A stretch of DNA of 64,000 nucleotides from contig NZ_JAHLEF010000010.1 of NCBI RefSeq assembly GCF_018861755.1, positions 62,001 to 126,000 on the forward strand, given 5' to 3'. Of this stretch, positions 54,806 through 64,000 are shown piece after piece. The translations under genes and the position numbers were made by a program. Position 1 is the stretch's first letter. Every line of letters begins with the position of its first letter. The DNA is from Clostridium sp. CF012 (lineage in GTDB: Bacteria > Bacillota > Clostridia > Clostridiales > Clostridiaceae). The notes beneath the pieces are model-generated. The model saw only the letters and a list, made by a program, of their open reading frames with translations. It was not told where the DNA came from and searched no databases.

Positions 54806-54866
54806 AGAAATAAAGCACTATGAAAACTTATTCAAATGCAATAAGTTTTTATAGTGCTTTATTTCT
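54806..54866 (-). terminator. Terminator of the second opp operon
   Basis: AGAAATAAAGCACTATGAAA (54806-54825) ACTTATT pairs with 54840-54866 with one mismatch; T-run at the end for minus-strand transcripts. The remaining 54677-54960 sequence shows no gene. Confidence 0.8.
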
Positions 54867-54960
54867 AATTTGTGGGAATATATATTTAACTTCAAATTTT
54901 CATCATTTGACACAAAATCTATTAATTATTGAAGTTATAGCTTCTTTAATAGTTTTAAGA

Positions 54961-55956
54961 TTAAAGTTTTTTATCATATAAATGGCATGCGACAAAATGT
55001 TCTGGTTCTATCTCTACCATCATAGGTCTATTTTCGCGACAAATCTCCATAGCTTTATTACACCTATCAACAAACTTACATCCAATAGGAGGGTTTATAG
55101 GACTAGGAACATCACCTTCAAGCACTATTCTTTGTCTAGTCTTTTCAATAATTGGATCAGGTAGTGGAATTGATGAAAGCAACGCCTCTGTATAAGGATG
55201 AAGTGGTTTTTTGTATAATTCATCACTTTTGGCAAGTTCTGCTATGGAACCAAGATACATTACTGCAACTCTGTCTGAAATATATTTAACCATTGAAAGA
55301 TCATGTGCAATAAACAAGAATGTTAAACCATATTTTGTTTGTAATTCCTGAAGTAAATTTACTACCTGAGCTTGAACAGAAACATCTAACGCAGATATAG
55401 GTTCATCACATACGATAAAATCAGGATCTACTGCAAGAGCACGAGCTATTCCTATTCTCTGTCTTTGCCCACCACTAAATTCATGTGGGAATCTATTTGC
55501 ATGCTCCCTATTAAGTCCAACCAATTCTAAAAGTTCATCAACTCTTTTCTTTCGCTCTTCTCCATGGCTAAGCTTATGAATATCAATACCTTCTGCAACA
55601 ATATTAGATACAAGCATTCTAGGATTTAAAGAAGCATATGGATCTTGGAAAATCATTTGTGCTCTTCTATTATATTCCTTTAAATTTTTTCCTTTTAGGC
55701 TATGAACGGATTTACCTTCAAAATCAACAGTACCTGCTGTAGGGTTATAAATTCTTAAAATAGTTCGCCCACAGGTAGATTTTCCACAACCGGATTCTCC
55801 TACGAGGCCTAGTGTTTCACCCTTATAAATATCAAAACTTACATCATCAACAGCTTTTAAATATTGATTTTTTTCTACAAGAAAATATTTTTTTAAATTT
55901 TTTACACTAAGAAGTAATTCTTTTTTATCTAAGTCAACTTTATTTAATTCAACCAT
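54961..55956 (-). CDS. oppF: Oligopeptide ABC transporter ATPase (OppF)
   Basis: About 331 residues: Walker [10 protein letters not shown] near 46, signature FSGGQRQRIG near 156, Walker B FIVCDEPISALD near 175, H-loop IAHDLS. The C-terminal segment PINPPIGCKFVDRCNKAMEI with later C-R-E-N-R-P and ACHLY keeps the four conserved cysteines. ATG 55956 is taken; GAGAGGTG is 9-10 bases upstream, and an ATG eight codons up would overlap the oppD stop. Last gene of the operon oppA-oppB-oppC-oppD-oppF read on the minus strand. Confidence 0.92.
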   Translation of the reverse strand: MVELNKVDLDKKELLLSVKNLKKYFLVEKNQYLKAVDDVSFDIYKGETLGLVGESGCGKSTCGRTILRIYNPTAGTVDFEGKSVHSLKGKNLKEYNRRAQMIFQDPYASLNPRMLVSNIVAEGIDIHKLSHGEERKKRVDELLELVGLNREHANRFPHEFSGGQRQRIGIARALAVDPDFIVCDEPISALDVSVQAQVVNLLQELQTKYGLTFLFIAHDLSMVKYISDRVAVMYLGSIAELAKSDELYKKPLHPYTEALLSSIPLPDPIIEKTRQRIVLEGDVPSPINPPIGCKFVDRCNKAMEICRENRPMMVEIEPEHFVACHLYDKKL

Positions 55957-55957
55957 T

Positions 55958-57010
55958 TTAAATTTCACCTCTCTTTTCAATAGATTCCTTTGCTGTTATA
56001 AAAAGATAAGGTGCATTTACTTTTGGAGCATCAGGATGGTTTAACCAACAGGCTGACCCATGTCCCACACTAATAATAAAATCAGGAGGCATCTTTTCCC
56101 TACAAATTTTCATTGAATACTCACATCTATCTGCAAATGGGCATCCAGAGGGAGGCGCAAATAAATCTGGCGGTGTACCTTCTATTGATGATAATCTATT
56201 TTGAGTCTTAACAAGATCAACCCTTGGAACTGAGCTTAAAAGCCCCCAAGTATATGGATGTTTTGGATTATAATATAACTCATTAGTATCTGCATACTCT
56301 ACGATTTTTCCACCATACATAACCACTACTCTTTGTGAAATATTAGCAACTACACCCAAATCATGAGTAATCATTATAATAGAAGTATTTATCTTTTGCT
56401 GTAAATCCTTCATTAATTCCAATATTTGCGCTTGGATTGTTACATCCAGCGCAGTTGTAGGTTCATCAGCAATAAGAAGCTTAGGATTACAAATTAATGC
56501 AATTGCAATCATAGCACGTTGACGCATTCCACCAGAAAACTGATGTGGATATTCGCTAATTCGCTGCTGTGCATTTGGTATTTGAACTAACTTTAACATA
56601 TTAAGTGCTACCTTATGGGCTTGTTTATTTGTAAGGGTGCTATTATGCGTCCTTAACCCTTCTACTATTTGATTTCCAATTGTCATTGTAGGATTAAGAG
56701 AAGTCATCGGGTCCTGAAATATCATACCAATCTGTTTACCTCTAATTTCTCTCATTTCTTTTTCAGACTTAGCAATTATATCTTCACCATTAAAAATAAT
56801 TTTTCCGCTTTTAAAACGCGCAGGTGGCTCTGGGTTAAGTCTCATTATAGATTTAGCTGTTACAGATTTACCACAACCTGATTCTCCAACAATAGCTAGT
56901 GTCTCTCCTTCAAATAATTCAAAGGAAACGCCGCGAACTGCTTGAATCTCACCTGCATACGTATCAAAAGAAACATACAAATTTTCCACTTCTAATATCT
57001 TTTTTCTCAA
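55958..57010 (-). CDS. oppD: Oligopeptide ABC transporter ATPase (OppD)
   Basis: A 350-residue ATPase with Walker [10 protein letters not shown] near 38, signature [10 protein letters not shown] near 157, Walker [12 protein letters not shown] near 177, H-loop ITHDLG, and C-terminal [18 protein letters not shown] plus ACWLN: all four family cysteines are present, in contrast to the copy at 34147. AGGAGGTTG precedes the ATG. Twelve bases behind oppC. Confidence 0.93.
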   Translation of the reverse strand: MRKKILEVENLYVSFDTYAGEIQAVRGVSFELFEGETLAIVGESGCGKSVTAKSIMRLNPEPPARFKSGKIIFNGEDIIAKSEKEMREIRGKQIGMIFQDPMTSLNPTMTIGNQIVEGLRTHNSTLTNKQAHKVALNMLKLVQIPNAQQRISEYPHQFSGGMRQRAMIAIALICNPKLLIADEPTTALDVTIQAQILELMKDLQQKINTSIIMITHDLGVVANISQRVVVMYGGKIVEYADTNELYYNPKHPYTWGLLSSVPRVDLVKTQNRLSSIEGTPPDLFAPPSGCPFADRCEYSMKICREKMPPDFIISVGHGSACWLNHPDAPKVNAPYLFITAKESIEKRGEI

Positions 57011-57022
57011 GTCAACAACCTC

Positions 57023-58306
57023 CTATTTCCTCAATTTAGGGTCAAGTGAATCTCTTAGTCCATCACCAAGCATATTAAATGAAAGCATAATTAAACATAA
57101 AACAATTGATGGTATTATAAGTAAATGAGGATATTGATAAAAAATCTTTGCTCCATCATTAACTAGAACTCCGAGAGATGCATATGGCGCTGGTACGCCT
57201 AAACCGATGAAACTTAAAAATGCCTCTGCAAATATCATCCTAGGAATCATCATAGTCATGTTAACTATAATTGGCCCCATACAATTTGGAATCAAATGTT
57301 TAAAAATAACTCTTTTCGCATCTGCACCTAGAATTTGTGATGCAATCACATATTCACTGTGTTTTAATCTTAAAACTTCTCCACGAACTAATATTGCAGT
57401 TCCCATCCAGCTTGTAAATGCAAGTACAATTGTAATAGGTATAATTCCTCTAGGCATTACAATGCACAATAACATAATATATAGCATATCTGGAATAACC
57501 ATAATAATTTCAATAATTCTCATCATTATATTATCAGCTCTTCCACCAATGTATCCAGATATTCCTCCATAAACAACACCGAATAACACTGTAAACAACA
57601 CTGATACTATTGCAATAAGGAAAGAAACTCTTGAGCCTTCCCATAACCTAGTAAATAAATCTCTACCAAGATCATCGGTTCCAAGCCAATATTTACTGTT
57701 GAACTTTTTTTCACCTTTTGTTTCTAGAGTTATATTGTTATGACTTATTTTGAAGGTGACTCCTCTAAAATCTGGGTCTTCTTTTAAAATTTTTTCTGCT
57801 TCAATATTTAATTTTTTTATAATTGAATCCCAATTATCTGATGCTGTTGTTGTTATCTCTAGTTTATACTCCTTTTGATCTCCTTGATATGACTCCTCAG
57901 ATTTATCACCAATATAAAAGCTTAGCCTTCCAGATTGGTTTTTCAATTTAACATTTTTAAATTCCAATTTTGTTTTTCTAAGGTTAGGCTTATATTTTCC
58001 ATAGGAAAATACAGAATTAGAAACTAACTTTAAACTCCTTTGATTTGAAAGAATAAAGGTTTGGTCTTGTAGCTTTAAGTTTTGGATTCTATAAGTATGT
58101 CCATAAAGTGATTTTGAAATCATTGGGCCAACTATTGCCATAATAATTAATACAACTAAAATCCAAAAGGATATTATAGAGGGCTTGCTCTTTTTTAATC
58201 TCCTAAAGGCATCTTGTATATATGACATACTTGGGCGTGTTATATTCTGAGCAGCTACTAGGTTCTTACCAACATGTTCAAATTGATCCTTTTCAATTTT
58301 ATCCAT
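57023..58306 (-). CDS. oppC: Oligopeptide ABC transporter permease (OppC) with large insertion
   Basis: At 427 residues this is about 120 longer than usual OppC. After the first helix (ISFWILVVLIIMAIVGPMIS near 40-60) there is an extra, mostly hydrophilic segment of ~130 residues (~68-200, e.g. KLEFKNVKLKNQSGRLSFYI) before the normal WLGTDDLGRDLFTRLWEGSR near 208. The rest is standard, with EAA loop SEYVIASQILGADAKRVIFK near 318. The insertion would lie outside the membrane. AAGGGGGGCG is the ribosome site. Confidence 0.9.
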   Translation of the reverse strand: MDKIEKDQFEHVGKNLVAAQNITRPSMSYIQDAFRRLKKSKPSIISFWILVVLIIMAIVGPMISKSLYGHTYRIQNLKLQDQTFILSNQRSLKLVSNSVFSYGKYKPNLRKTKLEFKNVKLKNQSGRLSFYIGDKSEESYQGDQKEYKLEITTTASDNWDSIIKKLNIEAEKILKEDPDFRGVTFKISHNNITLETKGEKKFNSKYWLGTDDLGRDLFTRLWEGSRVSFLIAIVSVLFTVLFGVVYGGISGYIGGRADNIMMRIIEIIMVIPDMLYIMLLCIVMPRGIIPITIVLAFTSWMGTAILVRGEVLRLKHSEYVIASQILGADAKRVIFKHLIPNCMGPIIVNMTMMIPRMIFAEAFLSFIGLGVPAPYASLGVLVNDGAKIFYQYPHLLIIPSIVLCLIMLSFNMLGDGLRDSLDPKLRK

Positions 58307-58310
58307 TTAG

Positions 58311-59240
58311 CTATTCGCCCCCCTTACTTGATACCTTAAGTCTTGGATCAACTAATCCATATGCTATATCAACCAAAAGAATAGATAATATTATAAGCAC
58401 TGCATAGAACAGTGTTATACCCATAGTCATAGAATAATCCTGGTCTGTGATGGTGGATACAAAATATCCCCCAAGTCCTGAAACAGCAAAAACATTTTCA
58501 ATAACAATAGATCCTGTTATAATAGCTGCAAAGGATGGTCCAAGCACTGAAATAACTGGCATTATAGCATTGCGAATTACATGGCTCCATACAATTTTAG
58601 AAGTGGATAATCCTTTAGACTTTCCAGTCAGTATATAATCTTGCCCCAGTACTTCAAGGGTTGTTGAACGCATTAATCTAGCTACAAAGGCTAGAGTACC
58701 AAGACCTAAAGTAAAGGATGGTAAAATCATAGAAAGTTCACTGCTGGTTACGGTAACTGGCAACCACCCTAAATTCACGCCAAAATAGTAGGCAAGCAGT
58801 GGTCCCATAACAATACTTGGAACGGATACTCCTACAATAGAGATAAAAATTATAATATAATCTGGCGCTTTCTGATGTTTTAAGGCTGCTATTATACCAA
58901 AAAGTATTCCGAAAATAGAAGAGTATGCCATGGCCCTCCACCCTAAAGCAAAGGACTTAGGAAAACTATTTTTAATAACTTCAGATACTGGACGATTAAC
59001 GTATTTATAGGAAAGTCCAAGATCTCCATGAACTAAGTTATTCATATATTTTAAATATTGCTGGGAAACAGGTAGATCCAATCCATATTTTTGTAATAAA
59101 GCTTGTCTTAATTCAGGTTTCAGTTTCTCATTATGAAAGGGGTCTCCTGGTAGCAATTTCATTAATGCAAAAGTTATAGTTGCTATGCATAAAATTGTGA
59201 TTATTGCGTAAAGGATTCTTTTTAAAATGTATTTAACCAT
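58311..59240 (-). CDS. oppB: Oligopeptide ABC transporter permease (OppB)
   Basis: A 309-residue permease: N-terminal helix (ILYAIITILCIATITFALMK), LPGDPFHNEKL near 29, EAA-loop region QDYILTGKSKGLSTSKIVWS near 200, and GSIVIENVFAVSGLGGYFVS near 242. AGAGGAGGTT precedes the ATG. It is separated from oppC by four bases and from oppA by 118 bp. Confidence 0.92.
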   Translation of the reverse strand: MVKYILKRILYAIITILCIATITFALMKLLPGDPFHNEKLKPELRQALLQKYGLDLPVSQQYLKYMNNLVHGDLGLSYKYVNRPVSEVIKNSFPKSFALGWRAMAYSSIFGILFGIIAALKHQKAPDYIIIFISIVGVSVPSIVMGPLLAYYFGVNLGWLPVTVTSSELSMILPSFTLGLGTLAFVARLMRSTTLEVLGQDYILTGKSKGLSTSKIVWSHVIRNAIMPVISVLGPSFAAIITGSIVIENVFAVSGLGGYFVSTITDQDYSMTMGITLFYAVLIILSILLVDIAYGLVDPRLKVSSKGGE

Positions 59241-59358
59241 TCTTTAACCTCCTCTATATAGGAAAATACTAAGTTACCCATTTACCTATTAATAAAAGGA
59301 AAGATATACGTTTAAATAACATATATCCCACCCTACCTATTAATAATTAAAATGTAAT

Positions 59359-61191
59359 TTACTTACCGCTCTCACTATTCTTCTTTGTCATATCTACATT
59401 AGCCCAATAAAAATCTACGGTTGGGCCAGCGCCTCTAATAACAACTCCATTTAAATAATCCTTAAATGTGGTATGAAGTATTCTGAAGTATTGAGGTGCA
59501 ATAACCATATCAGTCATTAACATTTTTTCAGCTTCATATAAATAGCCCATTCTTTTTTTAGAATCAGATTCATTTTTAGCATCATTAATTAATTTATCAT
59601 ATATAGGGTTATTATATTTACCATGATTATTTCCATTTTTTGATTCAAATAAATCAAGATATGTCATTGGATCCATATAATCAGGTCCCCAACCACTAGC
59701 ACAAATACCAAATGTTCCTGCCTTCAATCTAGATAATTTATCACCCCATGCAACTGGTACAAGATTAATGTCAATTCCAATTTCTTTTAAATCTGATTGT
59801 AACTTTTCGCCTTGTTTCTTAGCAATATCAGACTGATTTGTTAAAACATCTATAGTAGGTAATTTAGCTAGTTTTAGCTCTGCTAGCCCTGCTGCCAAAG
59901 CCGCTTTAGCTGCATCCTTTTGATTATCTTCAATTAAAGTCTTGCCATTTTCCTCACGGAATGGTTTACTAAGACCTGGGAAGAAATCCGGAACTACTGC
60001 AAGTGCAGCCAGGTCGCCTTGTGTAACATTTTCAACTAATCCCTTACGGTCCATAGCTAAAGATATAGCTTTTCTAATATTAACATTAGAGGTTACTGGA
60101 TTGTTAAAATGGTTAAATTCAAGATAGAATACAGTATAATCAGGCATATCAATTAAATCTTGGAGTTTGTATTGGTCGAGCACTGCTTTATCTTGGAATG
60201 TCTTCAAATCATTAGCTTGAATTGCTGAACCGTCTAAAGCACCTGTCTTTAAAAGATTTGTTCTTGTAGCAACATCAATAACAACTTTCAACTGAATTGT
60301 ATCAATTTTTATATTACTCTTATTCCAGTAATTTGGGTTTTTTTCTAAAGTAAAGCTATCCTTATGTTTCCATTCTTTAACTATCCATGGTCCATTACTG
60401 TTTAACCCTGCAGCTTCAAGAGTGTAGTCACTCTTATGATCATTGTAAAATTTCTCATTTACAGGACAATAAACAGAATTAGCAGTTAATCCCACAAAGT
60501 AAGGGCATACCTTTGAAAGTTTAATTTCAATATTTCCATTATTCTCTTTTATTCCAACCTTTGACCATAAATCTTTTTTCTTTGCATCAAATGCTGTTTT
60601 TAGATCTGCTGGCATTGCCTTTAAAGCATCAGTAACTTTAGCAGCCAAAGCTGATTTTTTATCTTTGTCATTTTCAGCATCTCTGCTATCAACTAAAGCT
60701 TTAAATGTAGCATTTGCTTCTGCATAAAAACCTTCACTAGTAAGATCAGCATAATCTTGAGCTCCTACAATGTAATCAGTGATCATAAATCCATACTGAC
60801 TGTTTCCATCAAGTGCAAGCTTCCATCCAAAGAAGAAATCATTTGCAGTAACTACTGTTCCATCAGACCATTTTGCATCTTTATTTAGCTCAAAAGTGTA
60901 AGTATTGGTTGCGGAATCTAAACTCCACTTTTTAGCAACTCCTGGTTCGTATTTACCTTCTTCTTTACCAAAACGAACTAAACTTTCAATAAACATATTT
61001 GCAATCTGAAAGTCAGGTGATCCGGTCATCTGTTGTGGGTCCAAGGTTTCTGGTTCATCTACAGTATAATAATTTAAAACTTGTGGTGCTTTGTTCTCTA
61101 CAACTTTAGGTTTTTTTGAACATCCAGCAAGTACATTTGTAGATACAAACAAAGCTATTAGTAAAGACGCAACTAACTTTTTCTTTTTCAA
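59359..61191 (-). CDS. oppA: Oligopeptide-binding lipoprotein (OppA)
   Basis: A 610-residue lipoprotein with lipobox LAGC (Cys24) and a family 5 binding fold: NYYTVDEPETLDPQQMTGSP near 41, LNKDAKWSDGTVVTANDFFF near 100, ISLAMDRKGLVENV near 375. A Lys/Ala/Asp-rich insertion (~145-205, KALVDSRDAENDKDKKSALA) is longer than usual. TTG 61191 is the start, with AGGGGGGC upstream. First gene of the minus-strand opp operon. Confidence 0.92.
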   Translation of the reverse strand: MKKKKLVASLLIALFVSTNVLAGCSKKPKVVENKAPQVLNYYTVDEPETLDPQQMTGSPDFQIANMFIESLVRFGKEEGKYEPGVAKKWSLDSATNTYTFELNKDAKWSDGTVVTANDFFFGWKLALDGNSQYGFMITDYIVGAQDYADLTSEGFYAEANATFKALVDSRDAENDKDKKSALAAKVTDALKAMPADLKTAFDAKKKDLWSKVGIKENNGNIEIKLSKVCPYFVGLTANSVYCPVNEKFYNDHKSDYTLEAAGLNSNGPWIVKEWKHKDSFTLEKNPNYWNKSNIKIDTIQLKVVIDVATRTNLLKTGALDGSAIQANDLKTFQDKAVLDQYKLQDLIDMPDYTVFYLEFNHFNNPVTSNVNIRKAISLAMDRKGLVENVTQGDLAALAVVPDFFPGLSKPFREENGKTLIEDNQKDAAKAALAAGLAELKLAKLPTIDVLTNQSDIAKKQGEKLQSDLKEIGIDINLVPVAWGDKLSRLKAGTFGICASGWGPDYMDPMTYLDLFESKNGNNHGKYNNPIYDKLINDAKNESDSKKRMGYLYEAEKMLMTDMVIAPQYFRILHTTFKDYLNGVVIRGAGPTVDFYWANVDMTKKNSESGK

Positions 61192-61541
61192 TATATAAGC
61201 CCCCCTGTTTAATTAATTAAAAATCAAGGTATTTTTATATAATATGACCATAAAAACTTTTATATGTTAATTTACAATGGATTCTAAGAAAATTTATATT
61301 TATGTGAAGGTTATTGTTATTAAAAAAATTCTTATATATAATGTAATAAATTCCTTTAAATTTTTAAAAAACAGTTAGGCTCTAGTGAATAATCATTAAA
61401 TATAATCACAGAAGGTATTATGTTACAGAATAATAGATTGAATTAAAAATTATAAATTGGGAAGTCTATAACTATAATACTTACGATACTGGAGTATTAA
61501 TAATTGCTCAGTATTTGTAAGACGTATAGGGAGGATTATCC
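61192..61541. other. Divergent intergenic region between oppA and the 68-residue gene
   Basis: No gene. Just upstream of the + strand gene an imperfect inverted repeat is seen: CTTACGATACTG (61490-61501 region) facing CAGTATTTGTAAG (61509-61521), a possible operator. The oppA promoter should lie here but no consensus pair stands out. Confidence 0.4.
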
Positions 61542-61748
61542 ATGGATTATTCAAAAGTAAGAGAAGTTAATGGAATAGACCACGTTGGAGATGTGCCAAG
61601 TGCAAAAAAAGGAATAATAGATTTTCTTTCTGGTGAGGACATATATAAAGACTCTATACCACAAGATAGGCTTAATTCCTATAAAAAAGGGCGTGAAATA
61701 GCAGTAGAAATTGAGAATATATTAAATGGAGATCAAAGGGCTTATTAG
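61542..61748 (+). CDS. 68-residue soluble small protein
   Basis: MDYSKVREVNGIDHVGDVPS .. ending IENILNGDQRAY: charged, helical at the C-terminus, no signal or membrane segment. ATAGGGAGGATT precedes the ATG and a terminator follows, so it is a monocistronic gene. Not recognised. Confidence 0.65.
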   Translation: MDYSKVREVNGIDHVGDVPSAKKGIIDFLSGEDIYKDSIPQDRLNSYKKGREIAVEIENILNGDQRAY

Positions 61749-61778
61749 TATTAGATGAATTTAATATTTTTCAAAAAG

Positions 61779-61815
61779 TAGGCACAGAATTTAAATTCTG
61801 TGCCTTTATTTGTTT
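61779..61815 (+). terminator. Terminator after the 68-residue gene
   Basis: Perfect palindrome AGGCACAGAATTT (61780-61792) and AAATTCTGTGCCT (61793-61805), followed by TTATTTGTTTTATTT. Confidence 0.85.
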
Positions 61816-61913
61816 TATTTAAGTTTGATAATATATTTGTAATAAATTTGTAATTTGTAAATATATTATAAATAATTCATATATTATTAATAATACCAAA
61901 AGGGAGGGTAACA

Positions 61914-63494
61914 ATGGTTGAAAAACGAGAAAATTGGGGATCGAAAATTGGACTTATTCTAGCAATGGCAGGAAATGCAGTCGGACTTGGAAATTTTTGG
62001 AGATTTCCATATCAAGCTGCAAAATATGGTGGCGGAGCGTTTATGATTCCTTATGTAGGAGCACTTATTTTAATAGGAATTCCGTTAATGCTTGTAGAAT
62101 GGATGATGGGAAGACTCGGTGGAAGATATGGACATGGTACTGTAGGTTTTATGATTTATATTCAATCAAGGGATAAGATTAGGCCTAAAAGAGCAATTAT
62201 TTTAGGTTCTATATGTGGAATGATAGTTATTGGAGTTACACTACTAGTAAATTCATATTACAATCACTTGATTGGATGGACATTAGGTTATGCCTTTTTA
62301 TCTGCCACTGGCGGGTACGCAGATAAGGCTGTAACCACAGCACAATTTTTTACGAAATATATACAAAGTCCTGCTTATGTTTTTACTTTCTGGCTCATTA
62401 GTCTATCATTTTTAGCATTTGCAGTTACAAGAGGAATTGAAAAGGGCATAGAAGCTTGGGCAAAACTAATGATGCCTGCTCTATATATATTTGGAATAAT
62501 ATTAATTTATAAAGCATTAACTATAGGATCACCAGTTAATCCAGATTGGTCTGCTATAAAAGGACTAGATTATCTTTGGTCTCCAAGATGGGGAGATTTA
62601 AGTTTTAAAGGAGCACTTGCAGCAGCAGGTCAAATTTTCTTTACACTATCCCTGGGAATGGGAATAATTCAAAATTATGCTTCTTATTTAAAGAAAGATG
62701 ATGATATTGTAACTTCAGCGATGACAACAGTATCTTTAAATGAATTTGCAGAAGTAATACTCGGCGGAAGTATTGCAATACCAATTACTTATGCATTCAT
62801 GGGTGTAGAAGGTCTAAGCGCAGGAGTAGGGCTATCATTTATATCACTACCTAATATTTTTAGAGTTATGGATGGTGGTAGGTTACTTGGAACACTATGG
62901 TTTATGATATTATTCTTTGCTGGATTTACTTCAGCTATTGCAATGTATAATTACTTAGTAACAATATTACAAGAAGGCATGGGCATGGCAAAGAAGAAGG
63001 CATCTTTCTTAGTTTTCATAGGATATGTAATAGTTGGATTACCAGTTGCTTTGGAGCCAATACTTACGAAAACTGCTGAACTTGCTTATTTTACAGAACT
63101 TGATAACTGGGTTGGTACTTATTTACTGGTTGTAATGGGTCTTATCGAAATAATTGTAGCTGGTTGGCTCATGAAAGATAATCCACTGGACGAGATAAAT
63201 TATGGATCTTATTGGAAAGCACCAAAATGGATATATAGTGTAATGATTAAATTTGTAACTCCTTTAACAATAATAATTATTTTAATTGGATCAACGATAT
63301 CATACATTCAAGAAGGATATTTTAAAGCTATACCAACTTTTGTAGCAAAAACACCGGAGTTAATTCCCTGGGTAAATGGTGCGAGAATAGTTCTACTAGT
63401 TGTATTTATCATTGGCTTTATTGGGACTTACAAGAGTTTAAAAGCTATTTATGGTGAAGAGATAGTACAAAATAAGGTTCTTATAAGAAAGTAA
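61914..63494 (+). CDS. Sodium-dependent NSS-family amino-acid transporter
   Basis: A 526-residue Na+ symporter with about twelve TM helices. The family signature GNAVGLGNFWRFPYQAAKYG (near 20-39) and GGGAFMIPY are visible, and the unwound TM6 region FFTLSLGMGIIQNYASYL near 242. It is followed by a tiny membrane subunit, as in the MetPS system of Corynebacterium that takes up methionine and alanine; the substrate here is not resolved. AGGGAGGG precedes the ATG. Confidence 0.92.
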   Translation: MVEKRENWGSKIGLILAMAGNAVGLGNFWRFPYQAAKYGGGAFMIPYVGALILIGIPLMLVEWMMGRLGGRYGHGTVGFMIYIQSRDKIRPKRAIILGSICGMIVIGVTLLVNSYYNHLIGWTLGYAFLSATGGYADKAVTTAQFFTKYIQSPAYVFTFWLISLSFLAFAVTRGIEKGIEAWAKLMMPALYIFGIILIYKALTIGSPVNPDWSAIKGLDYLWSPRWGDLSFKGALAAAGQIFFTLSLGMGIIQNYASYLKKDDDIVTSAMTTVSLNEFAEVILGGSIAIPITYAFMGVEGLSAGVGLSFISLPNIFRVMDGGRLLGTLWFMILFFAGFTSAIAMYNYLVTILQEGMGMAKKKASFLVFIGYVIVGLPVALEPILTKTAELAYFTELDNWVGTYLLVVMGLIEIIVAGWLMKDNPLDEINYGSYWKAPKWIYSVMIKFVTPLTIIIILIGSTISYIQEGYFKAIPTFVAKTPELIPWVNGARIVLLVVFIIGFIGTYKSLKAIYGEEIVQNKVLIRK

Positions 63495-63505
63495 TAATCT
63501 AAAAG

Positions 63506-63542
63506 TGGAGTTGATAGCAATTAATGCTTGTTATCAACTCCA
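63506..63542 (+). promoter_or_regulatory. Intercistronic hairpin between NSS transporter and small subunit
   Basis: TGGAGTTGATA (63506-63516) pairs with TATCAACTCCA (63532-63542). No T-run follows; the next gene's AAGGAGG is 10 bases on. It probably adjusts transcript levels of the two genes. Confidence 0.6.
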
Positions 63543-63565
63543 GACAAATATAAGGAGGTATAAAT

Positions 63566-63667
63566 ATGACTGGTCAAGCGTTGGGATTCATGCTGGTAAT
63601 GTGGGTTGCAATAGCAGCTTTATCAATCGCCAGTTTAACAACAGTGTTAAAGCATAGCAATAAATAA
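63566..63667 (+). CDS. NSS transporter small subunit (MetS-like)
   Basis: A 33-residue single-helix membrane protein: MTGQALGFMLVMWVAIAALS then IASLTTVLKHSNK. This is the methionine/alanine import NSS small-subunit family, always next to an NSS transporter. ATAAGGAGGT is an excellent ribosome site. 71 bp behind the transporter gene. Confidence 0.85.
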   Translation: MTGQALGFMLVMWVAIAALSIASLTTVLKHSNK

Positions 63668-63668
63668 G

Positions 63669-63716
63669 AAAAGAGTGAATAGGTGTAGAAACAAAATTCT
63701 GCACCCTCTTTTGATG
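63669..63716 (+). terminator. Terminator after the NSS operon
   Basis: AAAAGAG (63669-63675) and GGTGTAGAA (63682-63690) pair with TTCTGCACC (63697-63705) and CTCTTTT (63706-63712). Confidence 0.7.
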
Positions 63717-64000
63717 TCTTTACACAAATTTGAAAACAAAGCTACAGAAAATAGTAGTTTATGAGAAGGAATAGAGGGAGAAGATATCTGTACTGATTTA
63801 AATGAAAAAAAATAATGATAGAAAATTCTGATTGTTAAAAAAAAGACATTCTAATGCGTATTTTTTTCTTATTTGAAATTTGTTGCTGAAAAATTTACTC
63901 CATCTATTTTAAAAAAAACTTTATTTTTTTTGGAAAATACACAAAAATTTACTGGTATGACTAGAAGTGTATATGTAATTAATATTTTAGGGTTTTCAAT
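63717..64000. other. AT-rich end of the window
   Basis: No gene, hairpin or repeat with support is seen; it is probably the upstream region of a gene beyond the window. Confidence 0.4.

Overview
The window looks like chromosomal DNA of a low-GC Firmicute, most likely a Clostridium sensu stricto species. The evidence is the very AT-rich composition, strong AGGAGG-type ribosome binding sites, perfect TTGACA-17-TATAAT promoters, many hairpin-plus-T-run terminators, and typical clostridial families (CD3324-family protein, YozG/DUF2975 pair, NSS transporter with a tiny partner subunit). No rRNA, tRNA, CRISPR array, intact transposase or phage module was seen. The species cannot be named from sequence reading alone.

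Layout. 1-3.5 kb: amino-sugar and cell-wall recycling operon (GntR/UTRA regulator tail, murQ, nagA, nagB). 3.6-10.6 kb: CBS-domain protein, two bacterial PH-domain membrane proteins, an unusual cytosolic ParB/Srx-like + BMP-domain protein with a metallophosphoesterase, a DMT exporter and an HD-GYP c-di-GMP phosphodiesterase. 10.7-13.2 kb: cysteine desulfurase and thiI (4-thiouridine in tRNA). 13.5-15.4 kb: glucose PTS gene ptsG behind an RAT antiterminator/terminator leader. 15.4-20.4 kb: small hypotheticals, an ApbE flavin transferase and a promoter-terminator unit without a gene. 20.4-30.2 kb: accessory cluster of two class C beta-lactamase-fold serine hydrolases (one frameshifted), five intact GNAT acetyltransferase genes (one fused to about 870 extra residues) and two GNAT remnants, interspersed with small GGGGACGG inverted-repeat elements. 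30.3-36.2 kb: peptide/nickel-type ABC transporter operon. 36.2-40.3 kb: PAP2 phosphatase and a group of membrane proteins. 40.4-45.1 kb: sigma-54 activator with ACT-like, PAS, AAA+ and Fis domains, a -24/-12 promoter, methionine gamma-lyase, and part of an amino-acid ABC transporter. 45.5-49.4 kb: ribDEBAH under an FMN riboswitch. 49.4-53.5 kb: diguanylate cyclase, HAD phosphatase and 5-formyl-THF cyclo-ligase between two long hairpin elements. 53.5-61.2 kb: NamZ-type exo-muramidase and a second, complete opp operon. 61.5-63.7 kb: small protein, then an NSS transporter with its small subunit.

How it fits together. NamZ (outside the cell) with MurQ, NagA and NagB (inside) suggests salvage of peptidoglycan sugars; no MurNAc importer is in the window. 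PtsG feeds glucose under BglG-type antitermination. The sigma-54 regulator and methionine gamma-lyase form a plausible local circuit for sulfur amino-acid breakdown. The riboflavin operon, ApbE and thiI serve cofactor and RNA-modification chemistry. An HD-GYP and a GGDEF protein give opposite c-di-GMP activities.

The strongest candidates for something undescribed are the ParB/Srx-like + BMP cytosolic protein, the GNAT fusion protein and its repeat-laced cluster, the two long hairpin elements, the gene-less transcription unit near 19.8-20.3 kb, and the ABC ATPase pair that has lost the family's C-terminal cysteines. All functional statements come from motifs recognised by eye; no database search was run.
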